DNA of 15,398 bases from a bacterium (GCA_021784715.1 JAJYHP010000108.1:1-15398); one strand, 5' to 3'; shown: positions 1-7,269, numbered from the stretch's first letter. The notes: generated by a model from the letters alone, not told the origin. A program made the numbers and translations.

Positions 1-1085
1 TCGGAGTACGGCGTCGAAGTCGGAAGCGTGGCGATGAAGTTCGAGAGTCCGCCGGCGGGCTTGTTGAGGGTCGAATCCCACGGGTTTACCGCGCAGCGGA
101 AGCCCACGGTTTCGCCGATCGGTGCGACCGAGCGCTGAATCGAGTTCGTCGCATCGTAGAACGATATCCAATCCTTGACGACCTTCGCCCAATCCGATGT
201 CAGGTTCGTCGATTGCTTCGTGGTGCTCAACGTCGCCGTCGAGGTGCCGTTGGGCGGAGCGACGATCGCGAGCATCCCCTCGCTCTCCGCAAAGGTTTGA
301 ATGGTCGCGTAGATCGTCGAGTCGGTGTTTCCGCACAACCCAAAGACCGCAGCGCCCGTCGAGCGCAGAGCATACATGCCCGTGCGCCCCGAGGTGCCGT
401 CCGTGCCAATTTGCATTGCCGAGGTCAACGATGAATCGCCGTTGAGGCCACCGGCAAGCTGCGACGTTGCGTAGGCCGCGCCGAGTACCGAGGTGCCGAT
501 GGTTGCGGTGACGAGTTGCGACGGCCCGCGCACGCCCGACATACCGTTGTTCACGGCAGAAACGAACGCCGGCCAGAACGAGCCCGTCGAGTTGTTCGGG
601 AGATTCGGGAATACTTCGGCGGGGTAGCCGGCCCGCTGAATGTTCGCTGTTGCAGTCGTGGCAATCGAGCCCTGGTTAATCGACACCGAGATCGTGTTGC
701 CGACCTCTCCGGTGTAGAGCGCCGTCACCGTGGCTCCGGTGACCGTTGCGCCGCTGTCTTTGATCTGCACGGTCGCAGCGGCTTGCGTGGTATCACCGAC
801 GCGAATGCCGATAAAGTTGTTCGACAACCCGGTTGCAAACTGCGCGTCGGTGGGGAGGTCGTGCGCCGCAGTCGTCACCGGGCCGAACGCCGCGATCATA
901 TCTGCGGCTTGCGAGAACGGAACCGGGGTGTTGAGTGGCCCCCACGATGCCGTGCCGACTAACGCGCCAAGATTCGCCGAGACATTCGTCGCGCCGGACG
1001 GCCCCTGACTGACGATGTTGACGTAGGCATCGGGTGCGGCGGTCGGCGAAAGCGACGTGTTCCCATTAACGGTGATGACAGCCAT
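1..1085 (-). CDS. Contractile tail sheath protein (3' end beyond window)
   Basis: Forms the contractile outer tube of a myovirus tail, which shortens to drive the inner tube into the cell. The frame stays open from an ATG at 1085 to the left edge, giving 361 residues without a stop. An AGGAG site lies 8 nt before the ATG, inside the end of the upstream gene. Family marks I can see: an N-terminal segment around residues 40-57 (ALVGTASWGPLNTPVPF), the usual sheath 'GPLNTP' motif; an AGGLNGD segment near 211-217; and WISFYDATNSIQRSVAPIGE at about 306-325 followed by GFRCAVNPW, matching the conserved sheath core 'yDa.n..qr.vpPsG...G'. Residues 100-150 are beta-rich, probably the variable insertion domain. 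Known sheaths have roughly 380-500 residues, so only the C-terminal part is missing. I recognise the family from motifs; the phage lineage is not clear. Confidence 0.88.
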   Translation of the reverse strand, partial: MAVITVNGNTSLSPTAAPDAYVNIVSQGPSGATNVSANLGALVGTASWGPLNTPVPFSQAADMIAAFGPVTTAAHDLPTDAQFATGLSNNFIGIRVGDTTQAAATVQIKDSGATVTGATVTALYTGEVGNTISVSINQGSIATTATANIQRAGYPAEVFPNLPNNSTGSFWPAFVSAVNNGMSGVRGPSQLVTATIGTSVLGAAYATSQLAGGLNGDSSLTSAMQIGTDGTSGRTGMYALRSTGAAVFGLCGNTDSTIYATIQTFAESEGMLAIVAPPNGTSTATLSTTKQSTNLTSDWAKVVKDWISFYDATNSIQRSVAPIGETVGFRCAVNPWDSTLNKPAGGLSNFIATLPTSTPYS

Positions 1086-1087
1086 GA

Positions 1088-1411
1088 TTAGTTCTCCTGA
1101 ACGTCGGTAGCGGCGCTAGGAGTTTCCTTCACGGGCGGCGCCAAACGCCCGAAGGAACGAAGGGAATCTTTGACGTCGGTCACCGCAGAAGAAATGTCGG
1201 CGGCGACTTCTTTCTCGTAGGCAATCGCGTCGGCGACGAACTTGGACTCCTCGCTTCGTACGGCAGTCTCGACCGCCTTGACCCGCTCTGCAACCGGAAC
1301 GAGTGCGTGCGCGACATCGGCCAACACCTCAGCGTCGAGATGGTCGATATACTCGCCGATTTCATGCGTTACGCCCGCAATTGTTACGGGCTTGGTCACT
1401 ACGAACGCCAT
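1088..1411 (-). CDS. Small tail-region protein, unknown function
   Basis: A 107-residue acidic protein between the probable tail-completion gene and the sheath. I chose the ATG at 1411 because GAGGGG lies 7 nt upstream and the preceding stop is just before it; a longer frame reaching 1516 would add a very Arg-rich stretch that is a shadow of the upstream gene. The N-terminus (MAFVVTKPVTIAGVTHEIGE) looks like a short beta structure. Residues 25-90 are predicted helical, with heptad-like Ala/Val spacing (VAERVKAVETAV...), and the tail is disordered and Pro-rich. The stop is only 2 nt from the sheath ATG, so the two are probably co-translated. It could be a tail assembly factor; nothing in the sequence names it. 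Confidence 0.75.
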   Translation of the reverse strand: MAFVVTKPVTIAGVTHEIGEYIDHLDAEVLADVAHALVPVAERVKAVETAVRSEESKFVADAIAYEKEVAADISSAVTDVKDSLRSFGRLAPPVKETPSAATDVQEN

Positions 1412-1415
1412 ACTG

Positions 1416-2288
1416 TTACCCCTCAAAAATCGTGTTGGTCGTCGCCACCGTGGCGAAGGAGTTAGAAACCTGCGTGAGTTCCGTTGCGGCGATCTGCGCC
1501 GCGGTGTATTCGGCAATCGTTGCGAACTCGATGGAAAAGATTTGATGCGCGATGAGCATGGTTTCTCGCTGCATATTGTCGTCCCACGGCCCGCGAACGT
1601 ACTTCAGGCGACCCCACGACGTATCGGGGAACTGCACGAAATACTGCGTTGCCAGGTAGGTGTCGATGGCGTTGACGATTGCCGAGCGCTTCGTCGAAAG
1701 AATCGTCGGGGACGGTTCGGCGTCTCCTGGTGTATAGGTGGAGACTTGAAACTGCCGCTCGGTGCGGCGAACTTCCTGACCGATTGCTGCAGTCGTTCCG
1801 ACGTTGCACACCAACGATGAGTAGGTTCCCGTGAGCGTTACCACTGCGCCCGACGCCGAAGCAGGAATCCCGTCAGCAGTAAGATTCGCAGCGACCGAGG
1901 TTGCAACAGAATCCACGGTGTCCGAGCCAGTCGTTTGATAGCCCACGGTCTGCGATCCGCTCATCTGCCCACCATTGACGGTCGTGAGCACGTTGTAGCC
2001 CGCGGCTGCCGTGCCCGCAAAGGTGATACTCTGACCCGATACCGTTGCGGTGAGGGTTGGATTAGGATTCGTGATGTTATAGGCGACGGGAAAGAATCGG
2101 GTCGTCAGCCGTTCGGTGTTAAGCGGAAAGATGCCGACGAACGAGTTGCCCTGTTCGAGGCTCTTGGTCAACGCTGGCATATTCGGATAGCCCGCCGCGA
2201 CATCGATCGTAGTGGCGAACGGCAGCGGAGCAAGCGCGTTGAGTACCACCGCCTTGAGCGCGACGAGCGCATCATCAACACTCGCCAC
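1416..2288 (-). CDS. Probable tail completion/terminator-type structural protein
   Basis: A 290-residue protein starting at GTG (2288) with a strong GGAGG six bases upstream; the start lies inside the receiver gene, giving a 14-nt overlap. The N-terminal 70 residues (VDDALVALKAVVLNAL, then ...TERLTTRFFPV) and C-terminal 100 residues (TWGRLKYVRGPWDD-like run, then helical ending) appear to form one fold, interrupted at about 78-165 by a beta-rich domain with the pattern AGxNV...Gxx...T...DTVDSVATSVAANL. That insert resembles domains in two other proteins of this window (3987-4784 and 5083-5685). Position just before the sheath fits a tail terminator or neck-completion protein in myophage gene order. 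The role is inferred from position; I do not recognise the core family. Confidence 0.8.
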   Translation of the reverse strand: MASVDDALVALKAVVLNALAPLPFATTIDVAAGYPNMPALTKSLEQGNSFVGIFPLNTERLTTRFFPVAYNITNPNPTLTATVSGQSITFAGTAAAGYNVLTTVNGGQMSGSQTVGYQTTGSDTVDSVATSVAANLTADGIPASASGAVVTLTGTYSSLVCNVGTTAAIGQEVRRTERQFQVSTYTPGDAEPSPTILSTKRSAIVNAIDTYLATQYFVQFPDTSWGRLKYVRGPWDDNMQRETMLIAHQIFSIEFATIAEYTAAQIAATELTQVSNSFATVATTNTIFEG

Positions 2289-2631
2289 GACATGCCTCCA
2301 CGGTTGCCAGGAGTTTTTGGGGGGTGTAGGGCTTCACGCAGAGCTTCGCGCCAACGCTGGCAACGATTTCCTTGAGCGCCGGCTGGCTGTTCTTCGAGGC
2401 GAAGATGAGCTTCGGGCGCTCGTCGGCGGCGAGTTCTAACGCGGTTTGGTCGCCCGTCATCTGCGGCATCACCACGTCGAGAATCGCGAGGTCGGGTTTT
2501 AATTCGCGGATCGCGTGGAGTGCATCGATTCCGTTGGGTGATTCATGGACGACTTCGTGCCCCGCCGATTCGAGGATTTGGCGCAGCCGCCACCGCTCGA
2601 CGCGGGAATCGTCAGCGATGAGAATACGCAT
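2275..2631 (-). CDS. Stand-alone CheY-like response regulator receiver protein
   Basis: A 118-residue single-domain receiver. All residues that define the phosphorylation site are present: acidic pair D7-D8 (ILIADDS), phospho-acceptor D52 in LAILDVVMPQMTG, the Ser at the end of strand 4 (S79 in IFASKN), and K100-P101 in CVKPYTP. The domain fills the protein; there is no DNA-binding or enzymatic output domain. By family knowledge it should accept phosphate from a histidine kinase and act by protein contact. The ATG has AGGAG six bases upstream, overlapping the stop of the preceding gene, and the next gene starts by GTG inside it, so it is fully woven into the structural operon. A receiver in a phage head-tail module is odd. 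Its partner kinase is not in the window. Fold call very secure; function unknown. Confidence 0.93.
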   Translation of the reverse strand: MRILIADDSRVERWRLRQILESAGHEVVHESPNGIDALHAIRELKPDLAILDVVMPQMTGDQTALELAADERPKLIFASKNSQPALKEIVASVGAKLCVKPYTPQKLLATVEACRGEC

Positions 2632-2640
2632 CGAGTTCTC

Positions 2641-2877
2641 CTACGTTTCGTAATAGCGGAATAACCGTTGGCGCGCAACCTCGATCAGCCCGACGCTCTC
2701 AAACCCGTGCGCGTTGCACTCGGTCATGCTCACGCAACTCATCTCCCTGCCATCGTCATCGACGCGTCGCTTCCCCACGATGAGGACGACGGAATCAGTT
2801 TCCTCAAGCTCGTCGATGCGCGCACGGAGGTCGCTTTTCGATTTCGCGCACTCAATCGACCGTTCGATGGCACTCAT
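2641..2877 (-). CDS. Small hypothetical protein
   Basis: A 78-residue protein whose ATG overlaps the upstream TGA (ATGA). The first 26 residues are charged and helical (ERSIECAKSKSDLRARIDELEE), followed by strands SVVLIVGKRR and MSCVSMTECNAHGF. Four Cys are scattered without a clean metal-binding pattern. Its TAG is immediately followed by the start region of the receiver gene, whose ribosome binding site uses the stop-codon bases. This coupling, and the clean reading frame, support a real gene. A link with the receiver next door is possible but only by proximity; no family is recognised. Confidence 0.7.
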   Translation of the reverse strand: MSAIERSIECAKSKSDLRARIDELEETDSVVLIVGKRRVDDDGREMSCVSMTECNAHGFESVGLIEVARQRLFRYYET

Positions 2878-3626
2878 ACGATCAGCTTTGTTAGCAGTAG
2901 GACGTTGCCCTGAAGGCCGAACTCGGCGATATAGACCTGCTCGATACGGTATCGATCGCCCGCCGATCCCGAGCTAATCACGTCGTTCTCCTCGAGAATC
3001 ACTCCAGGAAGCAGTGGAAGATAGCCAACGAATCCCTCGCGCCGCGTATCGGTGGGGAGCTTGCTCTCCGGGTACTCGCGGAGCTTATTGAACGGCTGCA
3101 GCCCGAAGGGCACCATCGCGGCGGTGCCGGTCGTCGCAAACGAATACGAGCCGTTCGTCAGCACCAAACTCTGCTCGGTTTCCTTCGTTACGACGTTGTA
3201 GCCAGTAACATCGGTCGGGCCGTTGGGGTTACGAACGATGGTGTCTGCCGGCGCCGTGGGCCGCGTAACGGTCGAGCTCTGCTCGCATCGAATCAGGATG
3301 GTTTGCTTGAGCGGGCGCAAGTCGGCCACCGCGTACATCGCTTCGTCCGATCCGTACCCGTAGCCGACGAGAATATCACCGACCGCGAGCGCGAGGTTAT
3401 TGACGGTTGCGCTGAACGTGATCGCATCGAATACCTGGTTCTCGATGTCCTTGAGGTTTTTCCAATGCGTCAAAGATGCCGAGAGGCCGGCGATCGCTGG
3501 TGATCCCGAAACGATCTGCCCGCTCACAGACGGCCCGAGCCGATAGACATTGTAGGTTTGGCCTACAATTTGTGCAGCGCGTCCGCGACCGTATTGAACG
3601 AGCGCATTGAGCGCCGCGACGTTCAT
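2874..3626 (-). CDS. Probable head-tail joining/neck structural protein, unknown family
   Basis: A 250-residue protein with an ATGA overlap at both its start (with the 120-residue gene) and its end (with the 78-residue gene). The first 35 residues are Ala-rich and helical (MNVAALNALVQYGRGRAAQI), then mixed beta structure with Gly/Ser-rich turns. A segment around 80-115 (GDILVGYGYGSDEAMYAVAD, then PLKQTILIRCEQSS) looks like an oligomer-forming beta barrel. The C-terminal third has strands and ends in VLLLTKLIV. There is no signal peptide or membrane segment. Its place between the capsid and the sheath genes suggests a neck, connector or tail-attachment role, which is inference from synteny only. 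Confidence 0.78.
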   Translation of the reverse strand: MNVAALNALVQYGRGRAAQIVGQTYNVYRLGPSVSGQIVSGSPAIAGLSASLTHWKNLKDIENQVFDAITFSATVNNLALAVGDILVGYGYGSDEAMYAVADLRPLKQTILIRCEQSSTVTRPTAPADTIVRNPNGPTDVTGYNVVTKETEQSLVLTNGSYSFATTGTAAMVPFGLQPFNKLREYPESKLPTDTRREGFVGYLPLLPGVILEENDVISSGSAGDRYRIEQVYIAEFGLQGNVLLLTKLIV

Positions 3627-3985
3627 CCCTGAATCTCAACCTGCACAGTAACCGCTGCCGTATTAGGGTTATAGATCGTGACGCTCTGCGAGCGCACGTT
3701 CATCGACACCGAGGCATCGGGTTTCAGGAGGCGCGATGACGAGCCATCTGCTGCGGTGCCTGCGCTTGCCGCTCCACCATCAATGCGGAAGTAACACGCA
3801 ACCGCCGTTCCCGCCGTGCCGCCCTTCGCCGCAGTGACATCAGTCACCGTGACGTTGAGAATCTGCCCGACGTTGACGCCCGGAGGGAAGTTGACCGTCG
3901 CGGTGCCGCTCGCCGCAACGCTCACCGTTTGGCAATAGTCGAAGCGGTAGCCATCGAGAAACGCGCTCGAGTTTTGAGGAAACAT
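3623..3985 (-). CDS. Beta-rich small virion protein, unknown function
   Basis: A 120-residue protein, almost entirely predicted beta strand, rich in Val, Thr, Ala and Gly with few charged residues, as expected for a single immunoglobulin- or jelly-roll-like virion domain. Strand-like repeats include TVSVAASGTATVNFPPG, QILNVTVTDVT and a closing SVTIYNPNTAAVTVQVEIQG. The ATG sits one base after the upstream TAA, and its TGA overlaps the next ATG. It could be a capsid decoration protein, a minor neck protein or a fibre accessory; composition cannot decide. Confidence refers to the gene being real. Confidence 0.75.
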   Translation of the reverse strand: MFPQNSSAFLDGYRFDYCQTVSVAASGTATVNFPPGVNVGQILNVTVTDVTAAKGGTAGTAVACYFRIDGGAASAGTAADGSSSRLLKPDASVSMNVRSQSVTIYNPNTAAVTVQVEIQG

Positions 3986-3986
3986 C

Positions 3987-4784
3987 TTACACCGTGATCC
4001 CTAAGTGTGACCCCATCCCTTTACGCCCAGCCGGATCGCGGCCAACGCTCAGGAAGTTGCCAAGCTGCAAACACCAAAAATCGTATAGTTCGCGCCGCGC
4101 TGCTACTTCGTCTTGACGAAACGCTGCCGCGGCCTGCGTCGATAACCCACCCGCCGATCGCAGCGAGAGGTTCATGGTTGCCGTGCCGATTTGCCCCTCG
4201 AGGAAGTTGCAGATCGGCAGGTATCCGTAGTAGGTCGTTACCGTGTTGTCGGGGTTGGTCATCGGCAACGCGGGGTTCGGATAGACCGAGCCGTTCGCGA
4301 GCACCGCGGTCGAAAGCCCCGTGGACGAAGCGGTAAGCGTAAAGGGCGCGGCGTTTGAGAACGTCACCTGCGCGAAGTTCGGCAGGGTCGCAGGCGGCTC
4401 GCCCGCGCCGATAATGCTTCCCGCTGCGCCGAAGACCGCGAGGTTCGAGGTATTGCACGCTGCAGCGAGGCCCGCAGCAACGTTAAAGAGCGGTTGCAGC
4501 GACGTTGCATCGGTCGAGGTTGCCGTGTAGGTGACCGGCGTTCCGTTCAGCGTGGCGGTCACGGTATTCCCGGCTACAACATCTCCGAAGATGCGAAGGA
4601 TGCCGTAGGGGTTTCCGGTGACGACTCCCTCCTCTTCGGCAGAGAGCACGTTCATATAGAGTTCGAGCTGACCGACGCGAAGGATCGTTCGCAAACCCAC
4701 AACATAGTTGGAGTTCGCGATTCCTGACGCCGGCACGCCGAGATGCCGACGAATATCGACCTTTGCCTGCGCGGTCAGCGCCAT
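3987..4784 (-). CDS. Structural protein with inserted beta domain, probable head-tail connector region
   Basis: A 265-residue protein whose ATG shares one base with the upstream TAA (TAATG). The N-terminus (MALTAQAKVDIRRHLGVPASG) and C-terminus (AAAFRQDEVAARRELYDFWC, then LGNFLSV) are helical and probably belong together. Residues about 65-155 form a beta-rich insert (DVVAGNTVTATLNGTPVTYTA...) resembling those in 5083-5685 and 1416-2288. The RRHLGVP start is a pattern I associate with uncharacterised phage structural proteins encoded just after the capsid gene. By position it may be a connector or adaptor; function not demonstrated. Confidence 0.8.
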   Translation of the reverse strand: MALTAQAKVDIRRHLGVPASGIANSNYVVGLRTILRVGQLELYMNVLSAEEEGVVTGNPYGILRIFGDVVAGNTVTATLNGTPVTYTATSTDATSLQPLFNVAAGLAAACNTSNLAVFGAAGSIIGAGEPPATLPNFAQVTFSNAAPFTLTASSTGLSTAVLANGSVYPNPALPMTNPDNTVTTYYGYLPICNFLEGQIGTATMNLSLRSAGGLSTQAAAAFRQDEVAARRELYDFWCLQLGNFLSVGRDPAGRKGMGSHLGITV

Positions 4785-5083
4785 TAGCCGAAGATCTCTT
4801 TGAGCTCGACGCCTTCACGCCGAAGCGCGGCGGCGAAGTGTGGATCGCGGATTTCTTTGCCGGCGTTAACGTGCGTTGCTCCGCTGCCCGGAAGCACCAC
4901 GAGCGCCTGCCGAAGCACGCGCCACGCCACAACCTTGCGCTCTACGGGCTTTTCGCCCTTACGCCGAGGCTTAGGCTCTTCAGGTTCTTCGTCGAGATTT
5001 GCCGCGTCGGCGGTGCGCTCGGCGATGATCTCCTGCGCGGCGACAAACTGCGCGATGCGGGCGCGTTGTTCTAACGGTTCCAT
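4784..5083 (-). CDS. Small charged hypothetical protein in the head-tail module
   Basis: A 99-residue, strongly charged protein. The N-terminal 30 residues are an amphipathic helix (LEQRARIAQFVAAQEIIAER), followed by an acidic then basic linker (DEEPEEPKPRRKGEKP). A more ordered C-terminal half (KVVAWRVLRQALVVLPGSG) ends in helical REGVELKEIFG. Both boundaries are TAATG overlaps, so translation is coupled to the genes on each side. The helix, linker, compact-domain layout resembles small virion assembly proteins, but I recognise no family. It sits between two proteins that share the inserted beta domain. Confidence 0.75.
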   Translation of the reverse strand: MEPLEQRARIAQFVAAQEIIAERTADAANLDEEPEEPKPRRKGEKPVERKVVAWRVLRQALVVLPGSGATHVNAGKEIRDPHFAAALRREGVELKEIFG

Positions 5084-5685
5084 TAGTAGATCAGCCCTTC
5101 AGCCCGCAACGACGCCTTCAACGCCGATGGAGCGACTTTGGGAAGGCCGCGCGTGTACCCAACCGGGCCGCTAGGGCCGTCGAGCACAAACGAGACAGCC
5201 GGAATCACGAGACCGCCCGCGAGATCGAGCTCCGAGCCCGATGCGGTTGCGGTGAGCGTGTTGCTCCCACCGGTGCCGATGGCCGTCGAGGCCGAAAGCG
5301 AGAGCATCCCCGCCGACCCAGTTTCTAATGCGGTGATGGTGATGACATCGGCGCTCGCCGCAGCGTTGACGACGGCGGAATCGGTCGAGTCGGCGTTGAT
5401 CGCCGAGGCCGCTGCTGCTGCGACCGACGCGACGGTCATCCCCGTGGCGACCGAAACGGTAATTGCGTGTCCCGCGATCGCGACCGAGAGCGTGTTGCCG
5501 GCGGTAATCGCTCCGCCGACCGTAACGGTTCCCGACGCCGCGCCGGCGACGGTGTTTGCGTTGTCGGCGAAAACGTGCGAGCCGACCGCTTCTTCTGCAA
5601 CCGCAACGAGTTCGATGGGCGGATAGCCCGGAAAAGTCGTGCTTCCGGGTGCGGTGGACGAGACTGTTCCTGATGTGGCAGGCAT
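5083..5685 (-). CDS. Beta-rich virion protein encoded next to the major capsid protein
   Basis: A 200-residue, Ala/Ser/Thr/Val-rich protein. Residues about 50-150 are a beta domain: GTVTVGGAITAGNTLSVAIA, then GHAITVSVATGMTVASVAAA, an Ala-rich helix ending in SAINADS, then strands VITITALETGSAG and LSLSAST. This is the clearest copy of the domain shared with 1416-2288 and 3987-4784. The N-terminus is Pro/Ser/Thr-rich and short, like a peptide anchoring to a capsid; the C-terminus (SFVLDGPSGPVGYTRGLPK...) is distinct. Start ATG at 5685 has GGGAG six bases upstream, but that site is the 3' arm of a hairpin. The position directly after capsid fits a decoration or auxiliary head protein; this is inference. 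Confidence 0.8.
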   Translation of the reverse strand: MPATSGTVSSTAPGSTTFPGYPPIELVAVAEEAVGSHVFADNANTVAGAASGTVTVGGAITAGNTLSVAIAGHAITVSVATGMTVASVAAAAASAINADSTDSAVVNAAASADVITITALETGSAGMLSLSASTAIGTGGSNTLTATASGSELDLAGGLVIPAVSFVLDGPSGPVGYTRGLPKVAPSALKASLRAEGLIY

Positions 5686-5691
5686 AACGTA

Positions 5692-5705
5692 CTCCCGAAC
5701 GGGAG
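5692..5705 (-). promoter_or_regulatory. Hairpin that contains the ribosome binding site of the 200-residue gene
   Basis: On the minus strand CTCCCGTTCGGGAG folds as a perfect stem (CTCCC with GGGAG, six pairs if the CG closing pair is counted). The GGGAG arm is the ribosome binding site for the ATG at 5685. It directly follows the larger post-capsid stem-loop. Folding would limit initiation at this gene relative to capsid. Confidence 0.6.
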
Positions 5706-5738
5706 AAAGGGCCGTCCGCCGAAGCGGGCGACCCTTTC
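5705..5738 (-). terminator. Large UUCG-capped stem-loop after the major capsid gene (3'-end stabiliser or weak terminator)
   Basis: Five bases after the capsid stop the minus strand forms a 15-bp stem. The outer arms are GAAAGGG and CCCTTTC; the inner arms are TCGCCCGC and GCGGACGG, with one C-A mismatch and one T-G wobble. The loop is a C(TTCG)G tetraloop. It is not followed by a T run on the minus strand (TCTCCCG follows), so it is more likely an mRNA 3'-end protecting or processing structure, or a leaky terminator, than a full stop. Being near-symmetrical it could also act on the other strand. Confidence 0.7.
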
Positions 5739-5743
5739 AGTGA

Positions 5744-7168
5744 TTAGGACGAGGCGGCGACTTCGATCGCGACGCAGCGTTTGTAGCGCGCTGCGGTTGC
5801 CGAGGGAACGACCGCCGGGGTAACCGTGGCGTCGGTCGGGCAGACGTGCCCACCGATCCAGACCCACGATTGCGTCCAGATTTGCGAGAGCGAATCGAGC
5901 GGCGGACGAGTGACGAGCGCGTAGTCGTCGATCACGCGCACCGCGGAGATCGCCTGGTTCGCCATCGACCGATAGCCCTCGACCATGCCGTCGAAGGTGC
6001 CCTCGATCAACGCGCCCTTGCCCATGACGTAAGCATGGTGCGCGACGAGCGAAGCGCCCGCCGAGTTGGTGAAGGCGTAGTTCGGGCAGTTCGTCGTATC
6101 CACGAACGTAACGCCGAGGTTGCGCGCCATGCGGGCGTTGTGGAAGATTTTGCTGTCTTCCATTTGGCCCATCATCGCGAGCTTGAAGTCGGGATCGGCG
6201 AAGAACTGCGCCTGGAGGTACGGGTCGAGCGCGCAGAGATACGTCCCGTCCTCGAGCGAATCGACGTTGTTCCGACGCAGTTCCGCGACGGCGTTGATGA
6301 TGAGCTGGATGGTTACGGTGTCGGTTGCGGCCAGTGCGCTGCGCGACATCTTGCCGTTCGGGCGAAGGATGGTCGGAGCATCGGCGGCCTTGATGACATC
6401 ACCCTCGGCGAAGGTCTGCGCCGCGGAGAACGTGAGCGTCCCCGACGCGCCGGCAACCACGCCGCCGGGCGCGACCATCTGCGAGGTGTTCGATCCATCG
6501 GCGACTGCGCCCTGAATCGTGACCGTGTACGGCGCTGCGCCGCTTGCCGGGTAGACCGTTGCGGTGAGCGGGTTGCTCGCGCTGACGGCGGTCGGCTGCC
6601 CCGACGGGAAGGTTTGGCCGCTGATGGTGACCGTCGAGAACGCCGTCGAAAGGCCGTTGATGTTGTCAACGTGCGCGGTCGTCGATGCGGAGGTTAATGC
6701 CGTGACGAACGTCATTCCCGATTCGTACGCCAGCGCCAAACGCTGCAGCGCCGTGAGGTCGATCGAGAGCGCGGCCTGCCGCGAAATCTCCAGCCAGTTC
6801 TGAACGTACAGCGACGCGAGCGTCTCTTCGTTCTGGATGGCGTTGATTTGCAAGCTTTGGTGCCGGCTATTAATGAAGATCGGGAACTGCTCGAGCGGGT
6901 AGCTGTTGTTCGACGTACCGATGCCCGTACCGGCGGCATTGAGGTCGGTTGCCAGCGTGTTATTCGCCGGGTTGTCCGCGGTGATGACCGGGACGAGATG
7001 ACCCGACCGCGAGTAGATCAGCGATTCGCCGATGCGCCGCGGGATAGGGTCTTTGACCGCAGCTTTGCGGAAGATGTTACGAGCCTCAAGGCCCTGCTTG
7101 AACTTGCGGTCGAGCATGTTCTGCTGGAACGCCTGCTGGAAGGCTTGAGGCATATTCTCGATAGCCAT
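5744..7168 (-). CDS. Major capsid protein with an extra beta insertion domain
   Basis: Builds the icosahedral head. The 474-residue protein directly follows the scaffold gene, is the largest product of the head module, and has a good GGAG site 7 nt before its ATG. The N-terminus (FQQAFQQNMLDRKFKQGLEA) is helical. The segment to about residue 150 includes the long helix ASLYVQNWLEISRQAALSID expected of an HK97-fold spine. Residues about 160-268 are an added Thr/Ser/Val-rich beta domain (TVTISGQTFPSG..., then LTATVYPASGAAPYTVTIQG). From about 285 the core resumes: LIINAVAELRRNN, GTYLCALDPYLQAQF, NARMARNLGVTFVDTTN. The layout resembles HK97-fold capsids of the N4-gp56-like kind, but the exact family is uncertain. 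Between portal and this gene there is no visible protease, so processing is probably not encoded here. Confidence 0.87.
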   Translation of the reverse strand: MAIENMPQAFQQAFQQNMLDRKFKQGLEARNIFRKAAVKDPIPRRIGESLIYSRSGHLVPVITADNPANNTLATDLNAAGTGIGTSNNSYPLEQFPIFINSRHQSLQINAIQNEETLASLYVQNWLEISRQAALSIDLTALQRLALAYESGMTFVTALTSASTTAHVDNINGLSTAFSTVTISGQTFPSGQPTAVSASNPLTATVYPASGAAPYTVTIQGAVADGSNTSQMVAPGGVVAGASGTLTFSAAQTFAEGDVIKAADAPTILRPNGKMSRSALAATDTVTIQLIINAVAELRRNNVDSLEDGTYLCALDPYLQAQFFADPDFKLAMMGQMEDSKIFHNARMARNLGVTFVDTTNCPNYAFTNSAGASLVAHHAYVMGKGALIEGTFDGMVEGYRSMANQAISAVRVIDDYALVTRPPLDSLSQIWTQSWVWIGGHVCPTDATVTPAVVPSATAARYKRCVAIEVAASS

Positions 7169-7239
7169 GTTGTTTCTCCGATTGGTGATTGCGTGGATAT
7201 GCCGCCCTCATCGCCACCAGCGACGTATTGGGACATCAC

Positions 7240-7269
7240 GCTCTCACCGGCACTACCGGAGTGTCGAAC
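7240..7269 (-). repeat. Structured 30-nt leader element, copy A (upstream of capsid gene)
   Basis: Shares an exact 18-bp core (7242-7259) with copy B at 7964-7981. On the minus strand it folds as an outer stem GTTC/GAGC (one T-G wobble), an internal loop GACACT/TGA, and an inner stem CCGG/CCGG around the loop TAGTG. Compared with copy B, both sides of the outer stem have changed while pairing is kept. It lies about 70 nt upstream of the capsid ATG. I do not recognise it as a known RNA family. Confidence 0.7.

Noticed and set aside
516..962. Plus-strand 148-codon Arg-rich frame
   Set aside because: Antisense to the sheath gene, very high Arg content and no family resemblance.
1088..1516. Longer 142-residue version of the 107-residue tail-region protein
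   Set aside because: The extension (MPNTPRRRSPQRNSRRF...) is an out-of-frame shadow of the upstream gene; ATG 1411 has a GAGGGG site.
5846..6697. Plus-strand 283-codon open frame
   Set aside because: Lies wholly antisense within the capsid gene, is Arg-rich with no recognisable motif, and arises from GC-rich third-position bias of the real gene.
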